A stretch of DNA of 64,000 bases from Andalucia godoyi (GCA_009859145.1 VRVR01000021.1:257507-321506); one strand, 5' to 3'; positions 8,410 to 20,300 are shown, counted from the stretch's first letter. A program made the numbers and translations. The notes: generated by a model not told the origin, from the sequence alone.

Positions 8410-10653
8410 ATGACTGGTTTTTCTCGTCTGTCTGATCAAGAAGATACGGGGGATGGCTGTGCAAACAATGCAGTGTCTGTGACGGATGGACCTCGCGTAG
8501 CAGACCCGACAAGGGAGCTGCCGCGGACGTCGGAGGCAAGGAGCAAAAGACTGGTTCGCGTGTCTACTCGAATCGCCATTGCTTGCCTGTTGATTCTCGC
8601 AATTGTTGGATTGTCGTTTGCAGTGTTTGGTACTTCTGCTCAAAAGGAGGATGGGTCTTCCGTCTCAGAAGAAGACGACCGATCGACACTGTTGCCGTTG
8701 GTTGTGGAGAATGGGGCCGTTGCATCAGATTCTGCAGAGTGCTCTGCTATGGGATCACAGATTCTCCAAAAGGGTGGAAATGCTATGGACGCGGCTGTGA
8801 CAACTGCTCTGTGTCTTGGACTGCATCAACCGTTTGCGTCTGGAATTGGCGGCGGCGGATATTTGATGTATCATCCTGCTGACGCATATTCTCTTTCCAC
8901 TCAGGGTCGGGAAGATTTGCGTGAAAACAGCGTGGATCCGAAAGAAAGTGTTGTGTATGATTTCCGAGAGGTGGCTCCTGGTGCATGCACTCCAACTATG
9001 TACATTGACGAGGATCCGGTCACAAGGACTGTTCCGTCTTCCGTGGAAGGAGGCAAGGCGATTTCGGTTCCTGGGGAGCTTGCAGGATTGTACCTTGCAC
9101 ATTCCGAACATGGGAGGCTTCCGTGGTATGATCTTGTCGAGCCCGTTGCTTCTTTGGCAGTCAACGGATATCGTGTGAACAAGCTGCTTGCGATTCGGCT
9201 TCGGCAAGCAAGAGAAAAGATTATGAGGCATCCGTTGCTGGCGAATACGTATTGGAATAACGTCACAAACGATTTTGTAGAGGAAGGCTATCTTCACCGG
9301 CGTGTCGAATACGGCGAGACGCTGTTCAAGATTGCGAGGCATGGAGCGAGTGTGCTGTACGACGCAGGCGCTCCCGAGTCTGTAGCCAATACGTTGGTCG
9401 AAGACATCACTGGCAGCGATCACGCCATATTGACTGTCGATGATTTGAAGGAGTACAGCGTCGTCAAGCGAAAACCGCTGCGAGTGTGGTATCGGGGACT
9501 AGAGGTGTTGAATACTCCGCCGTCTTCTTCGGGTGGAGCTGCAATTGCGTTAGCACTGAATATTTTAGAGCGGTACTCCATGAGTGATTTGTATGGATTT
9601 TTATCAAAGGAAGACGCTAATTTTAACTCCAAGAACGTGCGGCTCGGGAAAACGCCCTCTGATGATGATTTTGGGATGAGTGAACATGTCATGGTAGAGG
9701 CATTCAAGCATGCGTTCGCCCATCGCATGCTGCTGGGGGATCCTGCTTTTGTGAACCTGAATCTCACTTTGGAGGCTGCGCAGTCAAAGGAAGTGGCGGC
9801 TTGGACCAGGAGTGTCGGAGTCCATCTCAATCAAACACTGCTGGATCCGGAGACGTACTTGGATGTCCGCGACCTTGTGCTGCAGTATCTCAAGCTGGAA
9901 GACGAATCGAAACAGCAAACTGCTGCGGATGCAGGTGGTGTGCAAATGCCCCCTACGCTTGATGGGCTACAAGTTGGGTCTGCCGAGTTTGACGAATTGT
10001 CCCGGGCCTTGCGGTTTGAGAGGCAGTCGAGACAGCGAGGAGGATACGTGACCTCTAATGCTGGCACATCTCATTTTTCCATCGTTGACAAGGACCGCAA
10101 TGCAGTTGCCATGACGACGACTGTGAATCACTCGTTCGGTTCCAAGGTAGTTTCTGCTCGTACTGGCGTTGTGCTCAACAACCAGCAGGATGATTTCTCA
10201 ACCAAGAACGAGTCAAACGCATTTGGACTGCGGCCGTCGATTGCCAACTGGGTTGCCCCGAAAAAGCGCCCGCTGTCGAGCATGTCCCCAACAATTGCTT
10301 TGAAAGATGGGAAACCGTACATTGTCGTGGGGGCCTCCGGCGGGCCGACGATCATCACGGCTGTTGTGCAGACGCTGTTGCTCATCGTGGATCGTGGCTA
10401 CAACGCAAAGGAGGCTGTTGAGTCTCGGAGATTGCATCACCAATTGTTTCCCAATATGGTAACTGTGGAGAAATGGTTCCCGAACAAGCTGCAATGGGAG
10501 CTCGCAAACCACAAACACGTGGTTTCGGACACAGGCGCCATGCTTGCAGATGGTCAGTTGTCTGGCAACGTGCAGTGCATCATTGTTCGCGAAGACGGCA
10601 AGTTGGAAGCGGCTTCGGACTCAAGAAAGCTAGGGAAACCAGCCGGATTTTAA
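8410..10653 (+). CDS. Gamma-glutamyltransferase, type II membrane protein
   Basis: The 747-residue member of the gamma-glutamyltranspeptidase family splits glutathione and transfers the glutamyl group. It has a charged N-terminus (about 1-50), one membrane anchor (about 54-73, IAIACLLILAIVGLSF) and a large extracellular part. Family landmarks include NAMDAAVTTALCLGLHQPFASGIGGGGY, the catalytic and autocleavage threonine in NAGTSHFSIVD (T553), PLSSMSPT (about 621) and the GASGGPTI loop. It is longer than the usual ~570 residues because of the N-terminal tail and inserts in the large subunit. I chose the ATG at 8410, since the frame upstream offers only TTG. Autoprocessing into two subunits is expected, and there are many N-x-S/T sites. 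Confidence 0.93.
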   Translation: MTGFSRLSDQEDTGDGCANNAVSVTDGPRVADPTRELPRTSEARSKRLVRVSTRIAIACLLILAIVGLSFAVFGTSAQKEDGSSVSEEDDRSTLLPLVVENGAVASDSAECSAMGSQILQKGGNAMDAAVTTALCLGLHQPFASGIGGGGYLMYHPADAYSLSTQGREDLRENSVDPKESVVYDFREVAPGACTPTMYIDEDPVTRTVPSSVEGGKAISVPGELAGLYLAHSEHGRLPWYDLVEPVASLAVNGYRVNKLLAIRLRQAREKIMRHPLLANTYWNNVTNDFVEEGYLHRRVEYGETLFKIARHGASVLYDAGAPESVANTLVEDITGSDHAILTVDDLKEYSVVKRKPLRVWYRGLEVLNTPPSSSGGAAIALALNILERYSMSDLYGFLSKEDANFNSKNVRLGKTPSDDDFGMSEHVMVEAFKHAFAHRMLLGDPAFVNLNLTLEAAQSKEVAAWTRSVGVHLNQTLLDPETYLDVRDLVLQYLKLEDESKQQTAADAGGVQMPPTLDGLQVGSAEFDELSRALRFERQSRQRGGYVTSNAGTSHFSIVDKDRNAVAMTTTVNHSFGSKVVSARTGVVLNNQQDDFSTKNESNAFGLRPSIANWVAPKKRPLSSMSPTIALKDGKPYIVVGASGGPTIITAVVQTLLLIVDRGYNAKEAVESRRLHHQLFPNMVTVEKWFPNKLQWELANHKHVVSDTGAMLADGQLSGNVQCIIVREDGKLEAASDSRKLGKPAGF

Positions 10654-10847
10654 TATTTAATTAATGAATAATTGTTATAATAAAATAAATAATAAAATAA
10701 TTTGTTGCTGTCAATCTTGTAGAAGACCATATTTCGTTCTATTTCCGTTTTGTTTTCCTTTTTGTTGCTGCTGTTAAAACTGCGTTCTGCGTGAAAAAAG
10801 CTGCTACTTCTACCTATACATATTTAGACAAACCGGTTGTATAGGTT

Positions 10848-10920
10848 GGGCGTGTAGCTCAGTTGGTAGAGTACGTCACTTGCATTGACGGGGTCTAGGG
10901 TTCGATTCCCTACTCGTCCA
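10848..10920 (+). tRNA. tRNA-Ala, anticodon TGC
   Basis: The 73-nt cloverleaf has an anticodon arm CGTCA-CTTGCAT-TGACG, reading TGC. The T arm is TAGGG-TTCGATT-CCCTA. It has the G3-U70 alanine identity pair and discriminator A. It shares the first 16 bases, apart from one D-loop base, and the CTCGTCC acceptor strand with the tRNA at 8068, including the T6-T67 mismatch. No intron and no encoded CCA. Confidence 0.92.
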
Positions 10921-10925
10921 CTTAA

Positions 10926-10938
10926 TTTTTTTTTTTTT
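10926..10938 (+). terminator. Pol III T-run terminator
   Basis: Thirteen T, five bases after the tRNA-Ala(TGC) end. Confidence 0.85.
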
Positions 10939-11803
10939 GCTTCTTTCCAGTCCAAAACGATTTTCCGAGGAACTCCGAGGAACGTTGCACTGATTAATCA
11001 GTCGTGCTTCTCGTGCGTTGTGTTTGGCACACATTGAGATGCGTCTGGTGTTTTCATGTCCGTAAAACCAGTACAGTTACGGGATCAATTAAAGTAAAAG
11101 TTTCTTGTTCAGCACGAAACGATGTTTGCCAATCCCACATCCCCACCGCTCTTGAAGGGTTTTCAGCTGGACTCGTTCGCTTCATCAAGCACATCCCTCC
11201 TCCCAACGAAACATACAACCACCGAACGCTCTTTCTGAGAGTGCTGCAGATGACAAGAGGCGGAGTGTATCCACGGGGGCCTAGCTGTGTCTGAGACCGT
11301 TCTCGATCGTGTCCCTGCTTTGTCGCTGACTCTTTTTTTTCCGAACACGTTCGAATCCACCGTTTGTAAAAATAAAAATAAAAAAAACCCCAATTGCCAT
11401 TGCTGGACATGCTTCCCCGATTTGGCAAATTGCACAGGGCGCATCTCCCGACGTTCAACGAGAGGCGTAGACGGCGTTCTGAGGAGCTAATTCTACCTGC
11501 TGTCTGAATTCTGCAATTAGATATGTCACAGGCGTCGTGTGTTTTTGACTGACAGACAACCGGGCTTTTTGGAAGGAAGAATTAGAGAAGTATCCGGTGA
11601 ATCTAAAACATGGACTCGCGGATGCCGCGTTGGATTTTAATGTTAAAACCGTTTCCTCTATGATTCGCGGCTGTTTCCGGCTGCAGTCGCAAGGTTGATT
11701 ACTTGACGACCATGCATCCATACTGTGAAAATCTACTGCTGTAAGCTTGTTCTTGGATATGTCACCGTAAACATCGACCTAACAAACTATGCCGATTCCT
11801 CAC
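10939..11803. other. Gene-free stretch
   Basis: About 865 bases with no frame showing coding character or homology, and no RNA gene I can recognise. Moderate GC, short A/T runs near 11331-11390. It ends where the dispersed repeat begins. Confidence 0.6.
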
Positions 11804-12250
11804 AACATGAATCATTATTGATCATCGACTAAGCTGTCACCGAAGACAGATCCAAGCCACATGCTGTTTTGCTTGTATTTGCAGGGAGGGGGGAGGGTGG
11901 GCGAACACCAACTCTCCAATGTAGATTGCTCTGCATCAGAGGGGTCACTTCTTCTTCATCTTGCTCTCCACCTCCGACGAGAGGGAATCAACGGGTTTCT
12001 TGGTTCTCGCTATCTTCGGACCATGGCCGGTTTGAGTTTGGTGGGAAGGTCCCCCTTTGGAGCCATGAGATGTTTTGTCTCTGATGAGGAGGTGCTGCTT
12101 GAGGGTTCGATAGTAAGGAACAAGCAAACAGAAAGAAATAGAAAGAAAGAACCAAAAGCGAAAGAATGCAGAAATTCCTAGACTTGACTACGGTAAGAGA
12201 ATCGTATTTTGTTTGGGGTGTTCAACGTTGATAGACAAAAGCTGTTCGAA
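11804..12250 (+). repeat. Dispersed leader repeat, near-full copy A
   Basis: Starts ACATGAATCATTATTGATCA, passes through GAAGACAGATCCAAGCCACATG, CACCAACTC, ATTGCTCTGCATCA, CTCTCC-CCTCC, then GGACCATGGCCGG, GGTGGGAAGGTCCCCCTTTG, GAGCCATGAGATGTTTT and GCTTGAGGGTTCGAT. It ends in a purine-rich stretch, GACTTGACTACG and GTAAGA. It matches the copy at 60350 almost throughout by eye. I saw no terminal inverted repeats or target duplication. Its end lies about 130 bases upstream of the DRC8 start codon. Confidence 0.85.
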
Positions 12251-12370
12251 AAACCGTTTGATTAAATGAAATTGTCGAAATGGATTCCCGCATTCTGCCT
12301 ATTTCCTTCTCGTGCGTGTTTCGTCTTTGTGCTTGTTTTCTCTGCCCGCATTCTGTTAATCACAGTGCAG
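12193..12370 (+). other. Putative 5'-leader intron of DRC8
   Basis: Donor ACG|GTAAGA at 12193. The region from about 12290 is pyrimidine-rich, TTAAT at 12355 may serve as branch point, and candidate acceptors end at 12365 (CACAG) and 12370 (TGCAG), six bases or so before the ATG at 12377. The frame extending upstream to an ATG at 12266 would add a hydrophobic peptide foreign to the EFCAB2 family, which favours intron sequence there. Confidence 0.55.
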
Positions 12371-12376
12371 TCGAGA

Positions 12377-12889
12377 ATGGATCTGGCTCTTTCTGCACGC
12401 GACACACGGATTCTTGATAAGCGCCGCGATGCCATGCGTGCGAGAGTGCATCAAGCATTTTCGCTGTTTGATCGCGATGCGAATGGAACGTGTGATGTTC
12501 GAGAAGTTGGGACGATTGTACGGTCTCTTGGACTGAATCCGACGCAGCGTCAGCTTGCGTCACTACTGGAAGAGATGGAAGATGATGAGCCAACTGGGTT
12601 TATTCGATACGAAAAGTTTGAGAAGATCGTGCTGAATGTTTGTGTCGAAAGCGAGTTCAAAGGCGAACGCGTCTCGAGACCTGTGGAAGACGACATTATC
12701 CGGGCGTTTAGAGTCCTCGATCCGGAAAACACAGGATCGATCTCAGCAGACACATTCAAGGAGCTCATGGCGTCCATGGCAGAAAAACTCACCGCAGAAG
12801 AGATTGAAGAAATGACCAATGTCGCCGTCGACCCCGAGTCCGGAAACGTCTTTTACGAAGACTATGCATCTCTATTAGCCGCCGAATAA
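12377..12889 (+). CDS. DRC8: Dynein regulatory complex subunit 8 (EFCAB2-like)
   Basis: The 170-residue EF-hand protein has a canonical calcium loop DRDANGTCDVRE (residues 32-43). The neighbouring VREVGTIVRSLGLNPTQ, DDEPTGFIRYEKF, AFRVLDPENTGSI and TNVAVDPESGNVFYEDY match the EFCAB2/DRC8 family segment by segment, beyond generic calmodulin similarity. DRC8 is part of the nexin-dynein regulatory complex linking outer doublets in motile axonemes, so the organism should make a motile flagellum. The start at 12377 matches family length and follows a likely leader intron. Centrin or calmodulin are less likely: only the first EF loop is canonical. Confidence 0.85.
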   Translation: MDLALSARDTRILDKRRDAMRARVHQAFSLFDRDANGTCDVREVGTIVRSLGLNPTQRQLASLLEEMEDDEPTGFIRYEKFEKIVLNVCVESEFKGERVSRPVEDDIIRAFRVLDPENTGSISADTFKELMASMAEKLTAEEIEEMTNVAVDPESGNVFYEDYASLLAAE

Positions 12890-13154
12890 AAACCTCACAA
12901 AGTCCAAAATGCACACTCATGCACTGGAACATTGACGCACTAGATAGACAACGACGACGACAGCCCCCCATGTGGTACGAACGACATTGCGCTGCTGCTT
13001 CATCTACGCACAGATGGAACAAAGGGAACCAAATGGACAGACAAGAAGCAAACGGCAAAGGGGCAAAAGCAAAAATAAATTAATAATCATAATTATAATA
13101 AAAGAAAATAAAATAAAAGAGCAGTGTGCCAGTCATGGAGCCACAAAGACAATA

Positions 13155-13679
13155 TCACGCACTTGGGGGATCGCTGTTCATGTAGCGCAAGATGTCGACG
13201 GTGATGCGTTCCATTTGAGCGTCTCTGTCGAACCATTCGAGGTCCTTTGCGACGCTGGTGTCCACAGCCTGTTTAATATCCGCTGGTTGGTCCTCGGCAG
13301 CCTTCCTGTCTTTTCGAAGCAATGCATACACAGCAAGGACATGCTGTGCACCTACCGAATAGCAAACAAACACGTGTGTGGACCCTTGGATGCGCATGAC
13401 CGGTGCGTCGGTAACGCCCATCTGTGCAGAGAACTGCTGGGCAGCTTTGCGAAGCGACAGGACCACAAGACGGACTTCCGCATCACCGGAAGCAGAGGCA
13501 GCAGAAGAGGAGCCATCCAACGTGCGATCTGCGAGCACTTCGCCGGAACTCGCATTCATCAGAAACACCGCAGTCATCGACGGATACACCGTCTGCACCA
13601 TATCAAAGCATGAGTTGTAGTACTTTCTTCGTTCGTTTTCCTGGTTCTTTGCTGAGCCTTTGCTCCCGCAACACCCCAT
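13155..13679 (-). CDS. Dually lipidated roadblock/longin-like small protein
   Basis: The 174-residue protein begins MGCCGSKG, a textbook N-myristoylation glycine followed by two palmitoylatable cysteines, so it should sit on a cytosolic membrane face. The body alternates strand and helix (TAVFLMNASSGEVLAD; VVLSLRKAAQQFSAQMG; VMRIQGSTHVFVCYSVGAQHVLAVYALL), which resembles the roadblock/LC7 fold used in Ragulator, dynein and GTPase regulators. The C-terminus is helical. LAMTOR1 has a similar lipidated start but is not roadblock-folded, so a fusion of both roles is conceivable. Roadblock assignment rests on pattern, not on a motif. Downstream-overlapping transcripts from DRC8 are convergent with it. 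Confidence 0.65.
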   Translation of the reverse strand: MGCCGSKGSAKNQENERRKYYNSCFDMVQTVYPSMTAVFLMNASSGEVLADRTLDGSSSAASASGDAEVRLVVLSLRKAAQQFSAQMGVTDAPVMRIQGSTHVFVCYSVGAQHVLAVYALLRKDRKAAEDQPADIKQAVDTSVAKDLEWFDRDAQMERITVDILRYMNSDPPSA

Positions 13680-14152
13680 CCTCTCCTATTCTAACTTTTC
13701 TCCGCCTTTTTTTTCTTCTTCAGTGTTTTCTTTGCTTTCTTCCTCTTCTCGTTTCATCTGTAATTTTTTTTAAAAAAAAATGGGAAGACATAGAATCCGT
13801 GACGTTTCCAAATTTGGTGATGTAGGATAGATGTGTGATAGCACGATAGACTCGTAAAGGCATACTCCAAAGAACTCGGAACTCAGAACCCCGCCTTCAA
13901 GCTTGTGTTTTGGAGATTTCGCTTTGTTTCTCCCAAACGTGTGCGTATTGTGTAACATTTATCATTGTTGTTATTTCTTGTCTTATCTTATTCTCCACGA
14001 ACCTCCAATAGGCGTCTCCTTTTTTTATTTTAATTTTTATTAATTAATTTTATATTTAATTTTCTTCTTCTTTGCATTCTTTCGCACCTTTTGTTACGTG
14101 TCCGTTGGCGATATTTTTTTTGTTCATCCGAACTCTCTCTCACTCACTCACT

Positions 14153-14183
<31 letters not shown>

Positions 14184-14308
14184 GAAGAAGAAGCAGAAGA
14201 AGAAAGATAGAGTGGAAACCAGAAAAGGGAAAACGAGTCACTAGTTCAGCACGTTTTTGGTTTGCCACGTATCGTTTAATTATTCAAAGAGGAGTTTTTG
14301 ATTGCTGA
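13680..14308. other. Divergent promoter region with microsatellites
   Basis: Lies between the minus-strand lipidated protein and the plus-strand 2422-residue gene. Pyrimidine-rich near 13681-13760, AT-rich near 14020-14060. A (CT/ACTC)n tract runs into (CA)n at about 14133-14180 and then (GAA)n to about 14210. No coding frame seen. Confidence 0.7.
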
Positions 14309-17300
14309 ATGCAGACAATTCGTCGGAAGTGGCTTTTACGACGAACGTCCGGCCGCCTTCGCGCGTTGTGGGAGGACTACCGATCGCACGGTGTTGATTC
14401 AGAGTCTGATGATGCTGTCGTGTTGTCCAAGTTCAGAGCACTTGTGGAGGGATTCCAGTCTATTTACGGCGAGTTGGTGCAGTCTCCAGGGTCGTTGACG
14501 GTGTTCCTGGAGCGAGTCGTGGTGGAAGATACAGACATTGTGGATTCTGTGCTTGAGTTTGCCGAGTCAGAGAGATTCAAGAAGGGTCTGAATAACACAG
14601 AAGTGCGCGACGAGGCCGCAGAGCTGGTCTCCAAAGGGCTGCAAGTCGTGGAAATCATGTTGCAGGATGCGAAGTTTCGATCGGTGGTTGCCGACTCGGA
14701 CGGGCTCTTGCTTCGCGTGCTATCACTCTTGGACAAAGTACACGTGCATGCTGCACAAGTTACGGCGCTGAACGTCATGATTGAGCTTGTAGTTTCCGAG
14801 ATGAATCGCGCATTCGTGTTGGAACATGATGGAATAGGCAAACTCATAAGGTTGTTTGGAGACGGAAATGAAGCCGTGAAGAAGCAGGTTCTCAAGGCAA
14901 TCAGCCATTGCATGAATGCCTCGATTTCGCAGTCCCATGTCGAACGAGAATTGTCGCGCCTGTCGACTGCAGATCCCAGTGCTGCAAACGGATTTCCATC
15001 GGCATTCAGACAAGACGCACAAAACGAGAGTTTTCATCATCCGACATCCGACGCGGGCACAGGAGACGAAGAACCTTCCAAGTCTGTCCATCTTCGCCGA
15101 ATTCAAAGAAGCGCTCATCGCAGAACTGTGAGTGACAAGGTCACCGGGCTAGTCGTGGATATGTCAAAACTGTTGGGAAGCGAACTGGTCCGGTTGTTTC
15201 CTTCCATGTCTTTTGCAGACAATCTGTCAGACGAAGCAGAGGTGGCGCAGAAGCACAATGCACACGCCATTAGCGGAATGCTGGATGGCAACCAACATGT
15301 AGAGCCAGAGGATGGTCGAGATGTTGTTCGACGGACGCTGGCAGCTGCGCGGGGCGCTCCTACCATTGGGCAAAAGGTATTTGTGTTTCCTCCGTCGTCC
15401 GATGAAATTCAAGACGAGCTGGGAAAAGTTATGGATTTGCTGAGCGCAGTCGCAAATGCGTCTCCCATATTCGGTGATGCGTTGCCCGTCGTCGACGCGA
15501 AGGATGACGTCTTGGGAATCCGAGGCGCGTTGTCGTCTCTAACAGAATTGGTGAAAAGTTCGGCGCTCTCTGTACAACTGGATCTGATTCGAACGGTTTC
15601 CCGAATCGTCCTTGGTAACAAGCGCAATCAAGACGAGATGCGTCGGATAGATGGCTATTCTTTCTTCCTTAATTTATTTGACTTTGTTCAAGAATTTTCA
15701 TCTGTGGATGCGCAGTCGTTTCTTCGAGATGCGTTCGACGTGCTCTTTGTTGTTGTCTTGGATGATCATAAGGACATGCGTGTTGGCAATCACGATGCGC
15801 TAAGGACCTTGTTTCGACTTCTCACCTCGTCAAAGGTTCCCGAAGTTCAGATGCACACTCTGCGGTGTTTGCACGACATCATGGCAGTGAATATGTGGAA
15901 CGTCTTGGATGTTAGACAGTGCGGTGGAATTGAGTGTCTAGTTGAGTTTGTGTTTTCCATCCCCTGTGCTTGCAATGGTGAAGGGGTCCAACCTAGCCGA
16001 CTGCACACTCAATTACTGGACAGTTCGCTGGAGCTCCTTGTCTACGTTGGTGTTGTGCTGCAGAAATCGGAACTTCGCGTCCTGGAATTGCTTGCAACTG
16101 CTGTGTGCACTCGCCATGCCGAGCTCCCTCCACAATGCATGTTCGCCTGCTTGCGATCGTGCGTGGCCCTGGTATCTGATGTGATGTTTCGGTTGGAATC
16201 GGTTCCAACCGTTCATGCTTGGAAGTATTTGGTTCCGCTACTAGAGTATCTGCTGGCGTCCCCCCTCCTGGATTCCCACTCTGTTCTGGTGCTGCTTGAT
16301 CTCCTTGCTTTGGCCAGCTCATCATATGATAGTGCTGTCTTGTTTGTCGACGCTGGCTTGCTTGGCCTTATCCTTCCGTTCTTGTCAAATGTCTCGTCGA
16401 CTCCGCAGAACGTGTTTGAGCGTTGTCTCTCATTGTTTTCAGTCATGACGTTTGTGTGCAGTTCGCATTCTCCTAATTCTGGTGTCGAGCCTTCGCTGCA
16501 CATCGATCTCTTGTCAAATTTCGAGGTCAAGCAGCGGCTTTCTGGGTTTGCGCTGCAGATCGTTGATGGGCTGCTGTCCGTGATCCGTGGCTGCGCCAGT
16601 AGTGGTTCTTTGGACAACGTGAAAAAGATTTTGGGTCTTGCTCGGCTCTGCTTCATCATATTTTCGGTGACATCCTTTTCTGACGCAATGCTGTATTTTT
16701 TGTATCAGCGCGGATTAGCCTCCTTGGTGGATTTGATCGAGCTCAGTCCGTCTGCGGGTTTAGATGTGCTGCTTTGTATTGGAGAAGCTGTTCGCGGATC
16801 GAATTTTGGGAAGCAGTATTTCATCGAAATCATTGGGTTGGAGAAGTTTGACAGGGTTTTGCGGCAATTGTATGCAGTACATCAATTGCAGTTTCTTCAT
16901 TGTCTGATCCTGCTCGAGCTCTTTTCCTTTGCCTCCATCATGGATGTAGTTGTGCCCCTCGCGGACGCGAGTGCTCTTGCGTTGTGGCCGAATTACTCGC
17001 CCTCATTCAGCGTAGTTCCTGCGTTCGACGGGCCCTGGGCATTTTCTCGTGATGTCAGCGATCCGACTGTTTCCCAGAAATTTTCCAGAGCCGGATCCGT
17101 AGATGCAGTTCACAACTTTGCACATCCCCATGGTTTCAAGAAGCCTGACATCAAATCCATGAAGTCTAGTTCTCTTTCTGTTGTTATGAATGAGATTTCT
17201 GATCCGCATTCGTTTCCTGCCAGCAGCGAATGGAAGCATGTTCCCACGCATTCTGCTCCTACTTCCGTGCGCCCCTCTCGAAGTTCCTTGTCTCTCGTCC

Positions 17301-20300
17301 CTGATGATGGGGGGGATGGTGGTGATTCATCATCGTTAAATGCTCATCGTGATTCAGTTTCTTCCCACTCGGGAAATATCTTTACAACGCCTGGGGGATT
17401 GTTTGAATTTCTCGAAAACATGACAAGCACATCATCCAATGCTTTCGCCTCCATGCTAGATCACAACATGCCTTACAGTTTTGGCCCTCACGATCAAGAG
17501 TCCTTTTTGTCCGGGCTGAATGTTGCCGTTGATTTGCGACGTCGTGGAAAAGCGCTTCTTTTCCGGGACCCAGATTGCGTGTCGTTTATGATGACGCAGC
17601 TTTGGACGGGTTGCTCCGATGATTCCGCGCGCGCAGATATGCTTCGTGTTGTCTTGTCTTTGCTAGATTTGCATCCTCGCAATCGACAAATGTTTGTTTC
17701 GTCTGGAGCGTTTATTTGGTTTCTCGATGCTGCGGCTTCCTGCTTCGACATCGCATGCAGGACTCTGTGCTTCCAAATTGCCTCTTGCATTGGTCGACAT
17801 TCAATGCGTGCAGGCGAGCTGGAGCATTTGCTGAAGCAAATTGAGAATACGAGTAAGTTGCAGGAAGCAAATGTTGCACTGCAAACGGCTCTGCTGTCGG
17901 TTATGGGGAGGATTTCGGAACGAGATAGTCCCAGCAGCTTCTTTTCTTTCGACGGCATCACTGCTGGCGTGTCCGCAGGATCAGTCAAGAGTATGCCAGC
18001 CTCGAAGTCTGGCATCTCTGTATCCCTGATGTTTCGCCTAGGAGTGTTTCCGCTTGTTGAAGCTATGAGCCACCACAGTCCTATTGGACCTGCGTGTTGC
18101 CATGATGCTCGGTCTGTATTGTGTTGTCTAGTCGATAGTTCGTCGATGTCAACCGTCGAAATTGGGTTGCGGCTCCTCCCGTCTCCGAGCGTTGCTGGTT
18201 CTTCGGGCACGTTGTCGGTGTCCTCTTCCACATCGTCTTTCGCGACTGGCATGCCGCATCACAGCGGTCTGACATCATCGCGTCAAAGCTTTTGCCATAT
18301 TTATTTGCGGGTAATTGGTAAGACGGGCGTTGTTGAGGAAGACTTGAATTTTGAAGCGTGCAGATTGAATTTGTACAGCGGAGAGTGGGTCAGGTTGTCG
18401 GTGTCTGTAGGGAAGGGTTCTGTTCAGGTCGACCTCTCTACCTCTCGCATTTCCAGTGCTTCGCTGTCGTCGTCTTTGCCCATGGCGTTTTATCCCAAGA
18501 ACACCTCTCGAGACCGTCCTATGCATGTTATGCTCGGCCGGCGTCCCCAAATGCTGGTTTCGGACTGGGGCTTGCCGTCCGACCTGTTTTCCGTGTCGCC
18601 GTTCCGGTACTGGAGCAGGACGACAAGAGCGCTGCGTTCGCAAGACGATTGCCGGAAAAATGCGCGTGTGCTTCATTCCTTCTGTGGACAAATCAGTGAA
18701 TTTGACATCGTTGACAAAACTTCTCAAGTATCGCTTCTGCCTAAGGAGTATCAGGACTCGTACGTTTTGCTAACTGCACTCGAATCCGAACAGTTTGATG
18801 AACAGAAAGTTCCAATTGCAATCCGATCGTCGCATGCGGTCTGGATAGTAATTGACGAAGGAAAAGCCTCTGAAATCCAAACCGAAGGTGTTGATGACAT
18901 CAATTCAGTGCTGTTGTTCACTGCTGGCGACAGCGAAGAGCCCAAAAACGTTGGATCAATAGGAGCTCCTGCGCCAGTGTCCGCGAGCACCAGCTTGACA
19001 CCGAAAAAGAAGAGCGTTTCGTCCACCTCCAGTGCCCTGAGACTTCGGCAGCGCGTTTCCATTTTAGATGGAGCGACATTTCATGCCACGCACCTGATGA
19101 CCGAATTTATCGCCGATTGTGGCGGGCTCCAGCGTCTCTTCCAGTTTCTAAAGTTACCAAGCGGGGCTCGACTGTCTTCTCTTAAGGTGTTTGCGTCGCT
19201 GATATCGCATTCCAGTGCGATGAAGGAGGAGTTTTTGAGATCTCGTGCACCGGCCGCCATTACGCATGCATTAATTTCTGCGAAGCGGATCCATGAAGAG
19301 ATTTCTGCCGAAGTCGTCGACACGATTGTTCTTATCGCGAAGAAAGCGCAGTCTCCAGATGGATGGCATATGGCGATGGATTTGCTTCCTGAGTACAACC
19401 TGGATGTCTTGCGTCACTTTTTGCGCCGGCTTCTCGATTCTTTTCTTGAGGGGAAAACGAACAATGTTCAATCGGGAACTCTCGAAAACTTCCGTCGCGG
19501 TCCTGGGTTGATGGAGTTGTTGAACTTCTGGCTTTTCAAGAGCCAGCCGGACGTATTTCCTCTGTTGAGTGTTGTGGTTTCGCAGATGCTTCGAGACACG
19601 CGACTATCGGAAGTGCAGGCATCCTGGGCATTTCTTTCTTCCATGTGCAGTGCACCAGCGACAGATGCAACGTGGGTCCCTGCCATTTGCTCATTTGCAA
19701 AAACCTTAAAAGAGCTGATCCAAGAGAATGCGCAGTTTGCGGAGGCAAGCGGTTCTATTCCCTCCGACGACTCTCCCTTCCAGCCGGTGAATATTACGGC
19801 CTCTTTGGAGGCGACGGCGGCTTCCACTTCGGCATCATCAACCTCAGCAGTGTCTGCCGCAGAAGTGTTTCCATCACCGGTTGCGCCATTCTCATCCAGC
19901 TCAGATGTCTGCAGCTTCGCTCTTGCGGCTTTGTTCGGCTTGCTGGATTCCGTTCACGAGTCGGTCCGGTATGAAGGGTTGTGCATGCTGACCGTTTTGC
20001 TGAAGCGTTCGTCACGCTGCAGGATGCATTTCTTCAAATCCAATGTTGGATATGAAAAGATCGAATCCATTTTGATACGGCATCCAGCTTCCGCCCTTAC
20101 CTTTGATGCAATGTTTGCTTTTGCCCGCGAGCAAATCGACAGTACTGCTGTCAACAACGCTGCGGCAGCCACATCCCAATTTTTGGTTCGTCAGCCGGAG
20201 GTGCTTCGCATTATCTTCATGCTTTTGCACTTTGCATGCGAAGATTCCCAGCTGCACATGAAAGTTCTCGACATTGTCGATCGTCTCGTGGAGGAAGATG

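Noticed and set aside
12266-12376. Upstream ATG adding a 37-residue hydrophobic N-terminus to DRC8
   Set aside because: The family has no such leader, DRC8 is an axonemal protein, and the stretch lies between a GTAAGA donor and CAG acceptors.
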